Counted from the stretch's first letter, positions 26,468-35,368 are shown. The stretch is 64,000 bases of DNA from Streptomyces sp. NBC_00370 (GCF_036084755.1 NZ_CP107968.1:1602501-1666500); one strand, 5' to 3'. Notes: generated from the letters alone by a model not told the origin. Numbers and translations are program-made.

Positions 26468-27886
26468 TCACAGCGCCGCCGCGTCGGGCCCCATTCTGCT
26501 GCGGACCGCCGTCTGCACCTCGGCCTCCTCCGCGGGGTCGGCGGCCAGCCGCCTGAGCCGTTCGGCGACGCGTACGTCGCCGGTCTCCGCGTGCAGGGCC
26601 GCGACCTCGCGGGTGGTCTCCTCGCAGTCCCACAGGCATTCGACGGCGAAGCCCGTGGCATACGAGGGGTCGGTGGCCGCCAGCGCCCTGGCGGTGCGGC
26701 CGCGCAGATGTGAGGAGGCGGTCTCGCGGTAGACGTGGCGCAGGACGGGCGCCGCGCAGGCGATGCCGAGCCGGCCCGCCCCGTCGACGAGGGTCCACAG
26801 CGGCTGGGCGTCGGGGCCCTCGGCCCGTACGGTCTCGCGCAGCGCGCCGAGCACGAGCTGGGCGTCCTGGGGGGTGCCGCGTGAGGCGAGCACCCCTGCG
26901 GCGGAGGCGCCGAGTGCGTCGGGCCGGTGGATCCAGCCACGGGCCCGGTCGACGGCCTCGTCACCGCACATCCGCTCGAACGCGGAGACGGCCGCGTCGG
27001 AGACCGTGCGTTCCAGGCCGCCGGCCGCCGTTTCGATCAGGTCGAGCACGACGGGGTCGGCGATCTGGGCGAGATAGTGGAGCGCGGCGCAGCGGGCGCC
27101 TTCGGGGCCGCTGCGGGCGGCCTCGACGATGGCGGGCCTGTCCTCGGGTCCGGCCACGGCGCTCAGGCACCTGGCGGCCGGTACGTGGAGTTCGCTGCCG
27201 CGCTCGATGCCCTGCTGGGCCCAGTCGAACACCGCCTGGACGCTCCAGCCGGGGCGCGGTCCGCTGGGGCGCATCTGGCGTTGCCATCGGTCGAAGGAGC
27301 CTTGTTCGCCTGCGGCCTTGATCCGGCCGCCGACGGCGGCGCGCGGGTCTTCGGCCCACAGCCGCCAGGGCCGGGGTTCGAAGGCGTCCCGTACGGCGGA
27401 GGCCAGCTCGGCGTCGCCCTCGGGGGTGGCGGGGAAGCGGGCGAGCACGGGCACCGCGAGGGAGCGCAGGCCCGTGTCGTCGTCGCGCAGGGCCAGTTCG
27501 TCCAGGGCCCAGGCCCAGTTGGCGCCGGTCGCCGCGTAGCGCCTGAGCAGGTCGAGGGCGTCGCGCCGGTCGTACGAGGCGAGATGGCCCAGTACGGCGA
27601 GGGCGAGCCCGGTCCTGGTCTCCTCGGTGTCGAAGTGGTCCTCGGCGCGGAAGAGGTGGTGGTCGATCGCGTCGAGCCCGCCGTGGAGATCCAGGTAGAG
27701 GCGTGCGTAGTACAGCGAACGGTTCTCGACCTGCCAGTCGTGGCGCGGGTCGTTCAGTACGCAGTGGTTGAGGGTGGCGAGCGCCTCTGTACGCGGCGCC
27801 GCCAGCGCGTGCAGGGTGCCGTCGCCGCGGCCCCGCTGCAGCAGGCCGAGCAGCGTGCCGCTCGGCGCTATGACTGGATCAAACAT
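26468..27886 (-). CDS. HEAT-repeat protein
   Basis: A 472-residue all-helical repeat protein. Repeats are seen as blocks such as RPAIVEAARSGPEGARCAALHYLAQIADPVVLDLIE, TVSDAAVSAFERMCGDEAVDRARGW and ASAAGVLASRGTPQDAQLVLGALRE. HEAT repeats make elongated scaffolds that bind other proteins; no catalytic motif is visible and no partner is obvious. ATG 27886 follows a GAGG site; a TTG at 27892 is the alternative. The ankyrin gene lies 230 bp upstream on the same strand, so two repeat-scaffold proteins sit side by side. Confidence 0.85.
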   Translation of the reverse strand: MFDPVIAPSGTLLGLLQRGRGDGTLHALAAPRTEALATLNHCVLNDPRHDWQVENRSLYYARLYLDLHGGLDAIDHHLFRAEDHFDTEETRTGLALAVLGHLASYDRRDALDLLRRYAATGANWAWALDELALRDDDTGLRSLAVPVLARFPATPEGDAELASAVRDAFEPRPWRLWAEDPRAAVGGRIKAAGEQGSFDRWQRQMRPSGPRPGWSVQAVFDWAQQGIERGSELHVPAARCLSAVAGPEDRPAIVEAARSGPEGARCAALHYLAQIADPVVLDLIETAAGGLERTVSDAAVSAFERMCGDEAVDRARGWIHRPDALGASAAGVLASRGTPQDAQLVLGALRETVRAEGPDAQPLWTLVDGAGRLGIACAAPVLRHVYRETASSHLRGRTARALAATDPSYATGFAVECLWDCEETTREVAALHAETGDVRVAERLRRLAADPAEEAEVQTAVRSRMGPDAAAL

Positions 27887-28118
27887 GGGCAAGCCTCACA
27901 TCAAGCTGTCGACGCGACCGGGGAGCGTTCCTAGGCCACGCGGCAACATGGGAGACCCGCTGTCGTCGTGCGCTTGGTGCAGACCATCTTTCTCAGCCTC
28001 TCGTCGGCGGCCCGTTGCGGACCCGCCGTCATGATGACCCAGCCATTTCGCCGACGCGACCACATTTCGACCGCGCGGCCTACCGGCCGGTAGGGGGACG
28101 GGTGTCATGCTGCCCGGC

Positions 28119-28511
28119 TCACCGGGCCCCGAACAGTTCCAGAAGATGCTCTTTCCCGAACATCCGCGCCGTATCCACGGCCGACGGCGTACCGGCCGCA
28201 GGATCGGCGCCCCCGGTCAGCAGGGCCTCGATCACCGCGTCCTCACCCTTGAAGACGGCGCCCGCCAGCGGGGTCTGACCGCGGTCGTTGGCGCGGTCGG
28301 CGTCGGCGCCGCGCTCCAGCAGGACGCGGACCGCGGGGGCGTGGCCGTGATAGGCGGCGAGCATGACGAGGGAGTCGCCCCTGTCGTTGGTGAGGTTCGC
28401 CGAGACTCCGGCGTCCACATAAGCGGCCAGTGTCTCGGTGTCACCACGCCTGGCCAGCTCGAAGAGCTTCGTCGCCAGTTCGATCACACCGGGGTCCGGG
28501 ACCTCGCTCAT
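28119..28511 (-). CDS. Ankyrin-repeat protein
   Basis: A 130-residue protein made of about three ankyrin repeats: GDTETLAAYVDAGVSANLTNDRGDSLVMLAAYHGHAPAVRVLLERGADAD and DRGQTPLAGAVFKGEDAVIEALLTGGADP. Small ankyrin proteins mediate protein-protein contacts; no enzyme domain is attached. ATG 28511 follows GGAGAGG. It diverges from smeA across 228 bp that contain a perfect GGTACGGC/GCCGTACC inverted repeat. Confidence 0.92.
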   Translation of the reverse strand: MSEVPDPGVIELATKLFELARRGDTETLAAYVDAGVSANLTNDRGDSLVMLAAYHGHAPAVRVLLERGADADRANDRGQTPLAGAVFKGEDAVIEALLTGGADPAAGTPSAVDTARMFGKEHLLELFGAR

Positions 28512-28546
28512 CGGTGGACCGCCTCTCCTGTCGTTGGCCTGCTACG

Positions 28547-28570
28547 GGTACGGCGCGTACGTGCCGTACC
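28547..28570. promoter_or_regulatory. Perfect 8-8-8 inverted repeat between ankyrin gene and smeA
   Basis: GGTACGGC (28547-28554) and GCCGTACC (28563-28570) flank GCGTACGT, which contains its own ACGT core. The element is 36-59 bp upstream of the ankyrin ATG and 170 bp upstream of smeA, a good position for an operator of the ankyrin gene. No regulator is known to me for this sequence. Confidence 0.45.
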
Positions 28571-28739
28571 GACGAATCGACAGGGTACTGCCCCAGGTCC
28601 GCCACCGGAGCGGGACGTTCCTGTACGCCGGTCGGGTGAAATACCCAACAATTCACTCATTTGCACCTTTAGTCGCATTGATACTTTCTGTAAGCATGGA
28701 AGAACTCATGGTGACTGTCCCCTCAACCAGGAGAACCTC

Positions 28740-28934
28740 ATGATCCTGTCCATGTCAGGCGTCGTGCTGCTCGGAATCATCGTCTTCCTCTTCTTCAGGA
28801 AAGACGGGCTCAAAGCCTCACACGCGATGGTGAGCGCCCTCTTCGGCTTCTACCTGGCGGGCACCGCCATCGCCCCCAGCATCACGGCCGGCGGCGCGAG
28901 CCTCGCCGGTCTGCTGGGCGGGATCAAGTTCTGA
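28740..28934 (+). CDS. smeA: Small membrane protein SmeA (sporulation)
   Basis: A 64-residue membrane protein with two hydrophobic segments (ILSMSGVVLLGIIVFLFF and SALFGFYLAGTAIAPSI). In S. coelicolor, SmeA is a small membrane protein of sporogenic aerial hyphae that brings the FtsK-like SffA to sporulation septa and affects spore maturation. The identification rests on size, two-helix layout and the directly downstream sffA-like gene. AGGAG lies 6 nt before the ATG. The upstream region is fairly A/T rich; candidate promoter boxes are weak. Confidence 0.85.
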   Translation: MILSMSGVVLLGIIVFLFFRKDGLKASHAMVSALFGFYLAGTAIAPSITAGGASLAGLLGGIKF

Positions 28935-28980
28935 CAATTCCCGCGTCTCTTCATCCCTTCCGCACCTCCAGGAGACAGAT

Positions 28981-30636
28981 GTGGCCCGGCGTCCACTCCC
29001 CCGCATTCTGAGCAGCGGCAGCGCCCAGCTCGCTCGCAGTCGCGAGATGGCGCGCACGGCCGCCGACAGCGCCACCGATGTTCTCCATCCGCTGATCACG
29101 GTCACGCGTGGTCTGCGGAGGCTGGCCGCCGCAGGGCGCCAGCGGTGGGCCGACACACCCAAGGACCGGCGCGGTCCCGCGCTGTTCCTCGTGGCGGCCT
29201 GTGTCCTGGTGGTCGCGCTCATCCCGTACGGGCCGCTGCTGGCCCTGATCACGGTGATGGCCGCGGCCGCCTGGAAGGGACGCGACCGCACGCCGGCGCC
29301 GGCCGGCCCCGACGACGCGCAGACCGGCCGCCTCCGGTCCCTCTACGAGGCGCTGGTGCCGTACTTCTCCGTGCCGGACGACCCGAGCCCGCTGTTCTCC
29401 CACGGCGGCGAATGGGGAGCGGCCTTCGGCGCCCACGAGTTCGACGCCGACGGACGGCTCAGCCGGCTGGAGCTGACGTACCCCCCTTACTTCACGGACG
29501 GCGAGCCCGAGGCCCGCGCCCGGATCGAACAGCTGCTGCACGCCAAGTCGGGGCGCGGCAGGGAGTACCTCTTCGACTGGAACCACGAAGCCAACCACCT
29601 GGTCATGACCGTGCTGCCGGCGCTCCCCACCGCCATCGCCGCCCAGCGTTTCGTCACCGCCCCCGGCGAGACGGTGCTGGGCTTCACCGACGGCGGGGCC
29701 GTGCAGCGTACGGTTCCGGTGACAACCGGCGACGAGACCAGTGACGCGCCGCCGGTCGTGTGGCGCACGGGCCAGCGCTCGACCGAGCCCCATCTGCTGA
29801 TCGTCGGCCAGCCCGGCAGCGGCGCCACGAGCCTGCTGCGCTCCCTCGCCCTGCAAGCTCTCCAGCACGGTGACGTGCTGATCGTGGAGGGCAGTGGGAA
29901 CGGCGAATTCGCCTGTCTGACCGGCCGGACCGGCGTGCTCGCCGTGGAGTGCGCGCCCGCCGGGGCCGCCTCCAGCCTCGAATGGGCGGCCCGTGAGACG
30001 GAGCGGCGGCTGATCGCCGCCAACCGCGCCAGGCAGTCCGGCCATCCCGCGCCGGACGACATCAAGCGGCCGCTGTGGATCCTGCTGGACCGGCCGAGCG
30101 TCTTCGGGCATCTCGCCGCCGTGGAAGGGCGGCCCGACCCGCAGGAACAGCTCCAGGTGCCGCTGCGGCACGGCAGGGCGGCGAATGTGACGGTGGTCGT
30201 CGCCGACCAGTTCGACGGCGTCCAGGATCTGACCGAGAGCGTGCTGACCCACACCCGCGCCCGGGTCGTCCTCGGCGCCGCCACCCCCGCCCAGGTGGAA
30301 TGGGTGCTCGGGGCGCCGCCGCACACCACCCCCACCCCGGACGTCCCGCCCGGCAGGGGCTACGCGCGGCTCGGCACGGGCCCGGTGCTCAGGCTCCAGG
30401 TGCCGGCCACCCCCGACCCGTACGACGACGCGACGAGCGAGGCGCACCGCAGGGCCGTCCTCGACCTGCTGCCCGACCGGCACCCCTCGCTGGACGAGGC
30501 GCCCGCCGAGGAGCACCTGCCGGACGAGATCCCGGACCAGGCCGTGGAGCGCGTCGTGGAACCCGCACCGCCCGGCGTCCGGCCGGCCGGCCGGACGCCG
30601 GGTCCGATCGCCGACGCGGTACCGGCCGAGGGCTGA
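28981..30636 (+). CDS. sffA: Septum-localised FtsK/SpoIIIE-like protein SffA
   Basis: A 551-residue protein with a basic N-terminus, a hydrophobic region at about 65-95 (LFLVAACVLVVALIPYGPLLALITVMAAAAW) and a P-loop domain of FtsK/SpoIIIE type: LIVGQPGSGATSLLRSLALQA near 275 and PLWILLDRPSV as Walker B. In S. coelicolor SffA is recruited by SmeA to sporulation septa and assists chromosome partitioning. The P-loop here reads GQPGSGATS, so the invariant Lys is Ala. The start is GTG 28981, 46 bp after smeA, preceded by AGGAG. Confidence 0.88.
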   Translation: MARRPLPRILSSGSAQLARSREMARTAADSATDVLHPLITVTRGLRRLAAAGRQRWADTPKDRRGPALFLVAACVLVVALIPYGPLLALITVMAAAAWKGRDRTPAPAGPDDAQTGRLRSLYEALVPYFSVPDDPSPLFSHGGEWGAAFGAHEFDADGRLSRLELTYPPYFTDGEPEARARIEQLLHAKSGRGREYLFDWNHEANHLVMTVLPALPTAIAAQRFVTAPGETVLGFTDGGAVQRTVPVTTGDETSDAPPVVWRTGQRSTEPHLLIVGQPGSGATSLLRSLALQALQHGDVLIVEGSGNGEFACLTGRTGVLAVECAPAGAASSLEWAARETERRLIAANRARQSGHPAPDDIKRPLWILLDRPSVFGHLAAVEGRPDPQEQLQVPLRHGRAANVTVVVADQFDGVQDLTESVLTHTRARVVLGAATPAQVEWVLGAPPHTTPTPDVPPGRGYARLGTGPVLRLQVPATPDPYDDATSEAHRRAVLDLLPDRHPSLDEAPAEEHLPDEIPDQAVERVVEPAPPGVRPAGRTPGPIADAVPAEG

Positions 30637-30642
30637 CGTCCC

Positions 30643-30680
30643 GTCGGGTGGGGCGGGTTCCACGCCCCGCTCCACCCGAC
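30643..30680. terminator. Strong hairpin between sffA and mocR gene
   Basis: GTCGGGTGG-GGCGGG (30643-30657) pairs with CCCGC-TCCACCCGAC (to 30680), almost perfect, around a short loop. It lies between convergent genes and so probably acts both ways. Confidence 0.75.
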
Positions 30681-30692
30681 AGGCCGTACTCG

Positions 30693-32192
30693 TCAGGCGA
30701 CGAACGTACGGGGCGCGTCCGTGCCGTTGCTCGCCCCCGTCGTCACCAGGCGCGCCGCTGCGGCCAGCCGGGCGGCGGCCTCGACGGCGACCGGGCCGCC
30801 CACGGTGAACGGCAGCCGCACATACCCCTCGAACGCGCCGTCGACCCCGAAGCGCGGCCCGGACGGCACCCGCACCCCGACCCGCTCACCGGCCTCGGCC
30901 AGCCGTGAACCGGACAGGCCCCCGGTGCGCACCCACAGCGTGAGCCCGCCGCGCGGCACCTCGAACTCCCAGCTCGGCAGGGCCTCACGGACCGCGGCCA
31001 CCAGCGCGTCGCGGTTCTCCCGCGCCTGGGCGCGGCGCAGCGCGACCGCCTCCTCCCAGCCGCCGGTCCGCATCAGCCAGTTGACGGCGAGCTGTTCCAG
31101 CACCGGTGTGCCGAGGTCGGCGTAGGCACGCGCCGAGACCAGGGACCTGATCACATCGGGCGCTGCGCGCACCCAGCCGATGCGCATGCCGGCCCAGAAC
31201 GCCTTGCTCGCCGAGCCGACCGTCAGCACCGTGCTGCCGGCGGGGTCGAAGGCGCACACCCGCCGGGGCATCTCGACGTCAGGGTCCAGCCGCAGTTCGG
31301 ACATGGTCTCGTCGACCACCAGGACCGTGCCGGCCGACCGCGCGGCGTCCACGAGCTGTCGGCGCTGGTCCTCGTCGGCCAGGGCGCCGGTCGGATTGTG
31401 GAAGTCGGCGACGACATAGGCGAGCCGGGGCGCCGCCTCCCGCAGCACCTGGCGCCAGCGCGGCAGGTCCCAGCCGCCCAGCCCCTCGGCCATCGCGACG
31501 GGCACCAGCCGGGCGCCCGACTCCCGCATCAGCTGGAGGATGTTGGCGTACGAGGGCGACTCCACGGCGATGCGCTCGCCGCGGCCGGCGAAGAGATGAC
31601 AGATCGCGTCCATGGCGCCCATCGCGCCGGTGGTCACCATGATCTGCTCCGGCATGGTCGGGATGCCGCGCTCGGTGTACCGGTCGGCGAGCATCCGCCG
31701 CAGCGAGGGCAGTCCGGCCGGGTAGTCGCCGTGGGTGTGCGCGTACGGCGGCAGCTCCTCCAGCGCCCCGTGCACCCCACGGGTCAGCCAGGGCTCGGGC
31801 GCCGGCAGCGCGGCCGTACCGAGGTCGATCATGGAGCCCAGCGACTCGGGCGGCAGCGGTTCGAGGCCCCGCGCGGGCAGCGGATTGCCCGCCGGTACGG
31901 CGGTCCAGCTGCCGGCGCCCCTGCGGGACTCGAGGAAGCCCTCGCCGCGCAGCGCCTCGTAGGCGGCGGCGACCGTCGTACGGCTCACCGAAAGGGCCAG
32001 CGCCAGCTCCCGTTCGGCCGGGAGCCGGGCGGCGACCGGGACCCGGCCTTCGAGCACCAGCAGCCGGATCCCGTCGGACAGCGCACGGTAGGCGGGCGGC
32101 TTGCGCGTGCCGGGGCCCGCAGGACGGGACTGCTGTGCCTTGAGCTGGCGGGCGAGCTGGGCGGCGCCCACCGCCGATGTCCACTGGGTCAT
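30693..32192 (-). CDS. MocR/GntR-type regulator with aminotransferase domain
   Basis: A 499-residue PLP-dependent regulator. The N-terminal winged helix is of GntR type (LPAERELALALSVSRTTVAAAYEALRGEGFLESRRGAGSW). The C-terminal class-I aminotransferase fold has the PLP lysine in SASKAFWAGMRIGW and the DFHNPTG motif. MocR proteins sense PLP or amino-compound metabolism and often control a divergent YczE-type membrane gene, exactly the arrangement here, across 99 bp. The start ATG 32192 gives MTQWTSAVGAAQLARQL, with GGGGAAGG upstream. Confidence 0.93.
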   Translation of the reverse strand: MTQWTSAVGAAQLARQLKAQQSRPAGPGTRKPPAYRALSDGIRLLVLEGRVPVAARLPAERELALALSVSRTTVAAAYEALRGEGFLESRRGAGSWTAVPAGNPLPARGLEPLPPESLGSMIDLGTAALPAPEPWLTRGVHGALEELPPYAHTHGDYPAGLPSLRRMLADRYTERGIPTMPEQIMVTTGAMGAMDAICHLFAGRGERIAVESPSYANILQLMRESGARLVPVAMAEGLGGWDLPRWRQVLREAAPRLAYVVADFHNPTGALADEDQRRQLVDAARSAGTVLVVDETMSELRLDPDVEMPRRVCAFDPAGSTVLTVGSASKAFWAGMRIGWVRAAPDVIRSLVSARAYADLGTPVLEQLAVNWLMRTGGWEEAVALRRAQARENRDALVAAVREALPSWEFEVPRGGLTLWVRTGGLSGSRLAEAGERVGVRVPSGPRFGVDGAFEGYVRLPFTVGGPVAVEAAARLAAAARLVTTGASNGTDAPRTFVA

Positions 32193-32291
32193 GAAGTCGG
32201 TCCACCTTCCCCGAATTGGCCATGGCCGGTCAGTGCCGACCAGCCACAGAGTGACATGAGCCGGTCCACCATCGCCACCAGGGAGCACCAC

Positions 32292-32960
32292 ATGGCCATC
32301 ACCGCCCGTCTGCGCGGAGCGCGGCTCGGCCGCCGGCTGACCCAGCTGTACGTGGGGCTCGCCCTGTACGGGGCCAGCTCGGCGCTGCTGGTCAGGGGCG
32401 GTCTCGGGCTTGAGCCGTGGGGTGTGCTGCACCAGGGGCTCGCCGAGCTGACCGGGCTGACCATGGGGGTGGTCTCGATCATCGTGGGCGCCGCCGTCCT
32501 GCTGCTGTGGATACCGCTCCGGCAGCGGCCGGGGCTCGGCACCGTCTCCAACGTGTTCGTCGTCGGGATCGCGATGGACGTGACGCTGGACCTGGTGCCG
32601 GACGGGCACGGAGCGGCGACCAGGATCGCGCTGCTGGTCGGCGGCATCGTCGTCCAGGGCGCGGCGACGGGTCTCTACATCGCGGCCAGGCTCGGCCCTG
32701 GTCCGCGCGACGGTCTGATGACCGGGCTGCACCGGGTGACCGGACGCTCGATCCGGCTGGTCCGTACGGCGCTGGAGGTCGCCGTCGTCGCCACCGGGTT
32801 CGCGCTGGGCGGTTCGCTGGGCGTCGGCACCGTCGTCTACGCGCTCGCCATCGGCCCGCTCGCGCAGCTGTTCCTGCGCGTCTTCGCCATTCCCACGGCC
32901 CCCACCGGCAGCGCGCTGGTCGCCGCGGGGACACCGGAGGGCGCGATACTGCCGCGGTGA
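32292..32960 (+). CDS. YczE/YyaS/YitT-family membrane protein
   Basis: A 222-residue protein with five to six transmembrane helices. The N-terminal block RLTQLYVGLALYGASSALLVRGGLGLEPWGVLHQGLAELTGLTMG and the later GPRDGLMTGLHRVTGRSI motif are typical of the YczE family. Members are frequently paired with a divergent MocR regulator, as here; transport of a vitamin-B6-like compound is a common guess but not shown. GGGAG precedes ATG 32292. The stop overlaps the next GTG start. Confidence 0.88.
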   Translation: MAITARLRGARLGRRLTQLYVGLALYGASSALLVRGGLGLEPWGVLHQGLAELTGLTMGVVSIIVGAAVLLLWIPLRQRPGLGTVSNVFVVGIAMDVTLDLVPDGHGAATRIALLVGGIVVQGAATGLYIAARLGPGPRDGLMTGLHRVTGRSIRLVRTALEVAVVATGFALGGSLGVGTVVYALAIGPLAQLFLRVFAIPTAPTGSALVAAGTPEGAILPR

Positions 32961-33715
32961 ACCGTCACCCCTACCTCGACCATCCGACCCCGATCCCCTT
33001 CGCACACCGCGGCGGAGCGGCCGACGGGATCGAGAACACGGCAGCCGCCTTCCGCAGGGCGGCCGCGCTCGGCTACCGGTACTTCGAGACCGATGTGCAC
33101 GCCACCGCCGACGGGCGGCTCGTCGCCTTCCACGACGCGACCCTGGACCGGGTCACCGACGGCACCGGCCGGATCGGGGACCTGCCGTGGCACCAGGTGC
33201 GCCGGGCCAGGGTCGACGGCCGGGAGCCGCTGCCGCTCTTCGAGGAACTGCTGGAGGAGTTCCCCGACGCGCGCTGGAACGTGGACATCAAGGCGGCTCC
33301 CGCGCTGGAGCCGCTGGTCGAGCTGATCCGGGCGACCGACAGCTGGGACCGGGTGTGCGTCGGCTCGTTCTCCGAGGCGCGGGTGGCAGCGGCCGCGCAG
33401 CTCGCCGGGGACCGCCTCGCCACCTCGTACGGCATCCGCGGGGTGCTCGGGCTGCGGCTGCGCTCGTACCGGATCCCGGTGCCCGTACGCGCGGGCGCGG
33501 TGTGCGCGCAGGTGCCGCCCGCGCACAACGGCATCCCGGTGGTGGACGAGCGGTTCGTACGCACGGCCCACGAGCGCGGCCTGCAGGTCCATGTGTGGAC
33601 GGTCAACGAGCCCGCCCTGATGAACGAACTCCTCGACCTTGGCGTGGATGGCATCATGACCGATCATCTTGAGACGCTGCGCGCGGTGTTCGCCGGGCGG
33701 GGAGTCTGGCACTGA
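32957..33715 (+). CDS. Glycerophosphodiester phosphodiesterase
   Basis: A 252-residue cytoplasmic GDPD enzyme that cleaves glycerophosphodiesters to glycerol-3-phosphate and an alcohol. It shows the catalytic FAHRGGAADGIENT block with the active His, YRYFETDVHATADGRLVAFHD with metal-binding Glu/Asp and second His, and the C-terminal VHVWTVNEPALMNELLDLGVDGIMTDH. There is no signal peptide. The GTG start at 32957 overlaps the stop of the YczE-type gene (GTGA), so the two are translationally coupled. A GTG-started MFS gene follows after 12 bp. Confidence 0.95.
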   Translation: MNRHPYLDHPTPIPFAHRGGAADGIENTAAAFRRAAALGYRYFETDVHATADGRLVAFHDATLDRVTDGTGRIGDLPWHQVRRARVDGREPLPLFEELLEEFPDARWNVDIKAAPALEPLVELIRATDSWDRVCVGSFSEARVAAAAQLAGDRLATSYGIRGVLGLRLRSYRIPVPVRAGAVCAQVPPAHNGIPVVDERFVRTAHERGLQVHVWTVNEPALMNELLDLGVDGIMTDHLETLRAVFAGRGVWH

Positions 33716-33727
33716 CGAGGGGGCGCG

Positions 33728-35113
33728 GTGACCGCGGAGACCGTGGACCTGACGGAAGGTCCTGGTGACGGTGACGGCGAGGACGAGGCCGCCGGCGCGG
33801 CGCGGGAGCGCAGACGCGAGCAGCACGGCTGGTACTTCTACGACTTCGCCTGCTCCGTCTACTCGACGAGCGTCCTCACCGTCTTCCTCGGCCCCTATCT
33901 GACGTCCGTGGCCAAGGCGGCTGCCGACGCCCGCGGCTATGTCCATCCGCTCGGGATACCCGTGCGCGCCGGGTCGGTCTTCGCCTACACCGTCTCGGTC
34001 TCCGTGGTCGTCGCCGTGCTGCTGATGCCGCTGGCCGGCGCTGCGGCCGACCGTACGGGCCGCAAGAAGCCGCTGCTGGCCGCCGCCGCCTACACCGGCG
34101 CCGCGGCGACGACCGGCATGTTCTTCCTGGACGGCCACCGCTATCTGCTGGGCGCGCTGCTGCTGATCGTGGCGAACGCGGCGCTGTCGGTCTCGACGGT
34201 GGTCTACAACGCGTATCTGCCGCAGATCGCGGGCCCCGAGGAGCGGGACGCGGTCTCCTCGCGCGGCTGGGCCTTCGGCTACACCTCGGGCGCTTTCGTC
34301 CTCATCCTCAATCTCGTCCTCTACTCGGGCCACGACTCGTTCGGCGTGAGCGAGTCGACGGCCGTGCGGATCTGTCTGGCCTCGGCCGGGCTGTGGTGGG
34401 GCGCCTTCACGCTCGTACCGCTACGCAGACTGCGGGACCGGCGGGTACCGCAGAGCGGTGAGGGCGCGGTCGGGACCGGCTGGCGGCAGCTGACGGCCAC
34501 GCTGCGGGACATGCGCAAGCGCCCGCTGACGCTGTCCTTCCTGCTGGCGTATCTCGTCTACAACGACGGCATCCAGACGGTCATCTCACAGGCGTCCGTG
34601 TACGGCTCGGAGGAGCTGGGGCTCGGGCAGACCACGCTGATCGTGGCGGTGCTGCTGGTGCAGATCCTCGCCGTCGCCGGTGCGCTGGCCATGGGGCGGA
34701 TGGCGCGGACGTACGGCGCGCAGCGCACCATCCTGGGATCGCTGGCGGTCTGGACGCTGATCCTGGTCGCCGGGTACTTCCTGCCGGCGAAGGCGCCGGT
34801 CTGGTTCTTCGGGCTCGCAGCCGCGATCGGTCTGGTGTTGGGCGGCAGCCAGGCGCTGTCGCGTTCGCTGTTCTCGCATCTGGTGCCCGCGGGCAAGGAG
34901 GCGGAGTACTTCTCCGCGTACGAGATGAGCGACCGGGGGCTTAGCTGGCTCGGGCCGCTGGTCTTCGGGCTCGCCTACCAGCTCACCGGCAGCTACCGGG
35001 ACGCCATCATCTCGCTGGTGGTGTTCTTCGTCATCGGCTCGGTGCTGCTGGCGCGGGTGCCGGTCAGGCGTGCGGTGGCCGCCGCGGGGAACACGCTGCC
35101 TGAGCGTATTTAG
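33728..35113 (+). CDS. MFS transporter (UMF1 / Atg22-like)
   Basis: A 461-residue permease with about 12 hydrophobic segments. The block GWYFYDFACSVYSTSVLTVFLGPYLTSV at the first helix and ADRTGRKKPLL in loop 2-3 mark the UMF1/Atg22-like branch, whose vacuolar relatives export amino acids. The bacterial substrate is unknown. The first 30 residues are acidic and charged. It starts with GTG 33728, 12 bp after the phosphodiesterase gene, and probably belongs to the same transcript. Confidence 0.9.
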   Translation: MTAETVDLTEGPGDGDGEDEAAGAARERRREQHGWYFYDFACSVYSTSVLTVFLGPYLTSVAKAAADARGYVHPLGIPVRAGSVFAYTVSVSVVVAVLLMPLAGAAADRTGRKKPLLAAAAYTGAAATTGMFFLDGHRYLLGALLLIVANAALSVSTVVYNAYLPQIAGPEERDAVSSRGWAFGYTSGAFVLILNLVLYSGHDSFGVSESTAVRICLASAGLWWGAFTLVPLRRLRDRRVPQSGEGAVGTGWRQLTATLRDMRKRPLTLSFLLAYLVYNDGIQTVISQASVYGSEELGLGQTTLIVAVLLVQILAVAGALAMGRMARTYGAQRTILGSLAVWTLILVAGYFLPAKAPVWFFGLAAAIGLVLGGSQALSRSLFSHLVPAGKEAEYFSAYEMSDRGLSWLGPLVFGLAYQLTGSYRDAIISLVVFFVIGSVLLARVPVRRAVAAAGNTLPERI

Positions 35114-35216
35114 ACGCGGGACGTCAAAGGGCGGTAGTGTACGCGTTTGGCCTGCCAGCCGGAGCGTTCCTGCATGCCTGAGAAGCCACAACGACGGGTG
35201 ACATCTCCTGCAAGAC

Positions 35217-35245
35217 GTGACAAACCGGGCACTGGTGGGTACAAC
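35217..35245 (+). promoter_or_regulatory. Candidate housekeeping promoter of rbpA
   Basis: GTGACA (35217-35222), a 17-bp spacer and TACAAC (35240-35245) resemble a principal-sigma (HrdB) promoter, 124 bp upstream of rbpA. It would give a second, basal start beside the sigma-R promoter. Confidence 0.45.
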
Positions 35246-35280
35246 AAGGGGCGGCACACGGACGACGCACGACCCGGAGC

Positions 35281-35308
35281 GGGAATCTTTACCGCCGACC
35301 GGACGTTG
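35281..35308 (+). promoter_or_regulatory. Sigma-R type promoter of rbpA
   Basis: GGGAAT (35281-35286), an 18-bp spacer and GTTG (35305-35308) match the sigma-R consensus (GGGAAT-N18-GTT) exactly. It lies 61 bp upstream of the rbpA start. In S. coelicolor rbpA is known to be induced by thiol stress through sigma-R. Confidence 0.85.
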
Positions 35309-35368
35309 ACCGGATGACGACGACAGCGACATTTGTCCTGTGGGCGACAAGCCCGGGAGGCACGATTC

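Noticed and set aside
27896..28108. Possible 70-residue gene between the HEAT and ankyrin genes
   Set aside because: No ribosome site, no recognised motif and poor codon bias.
28661..28687. TTGCAC / TACTTT as the smeA promoter
   Set aside because: The spacer is only 15 bp and alternatives exist nearby; too weak to list.
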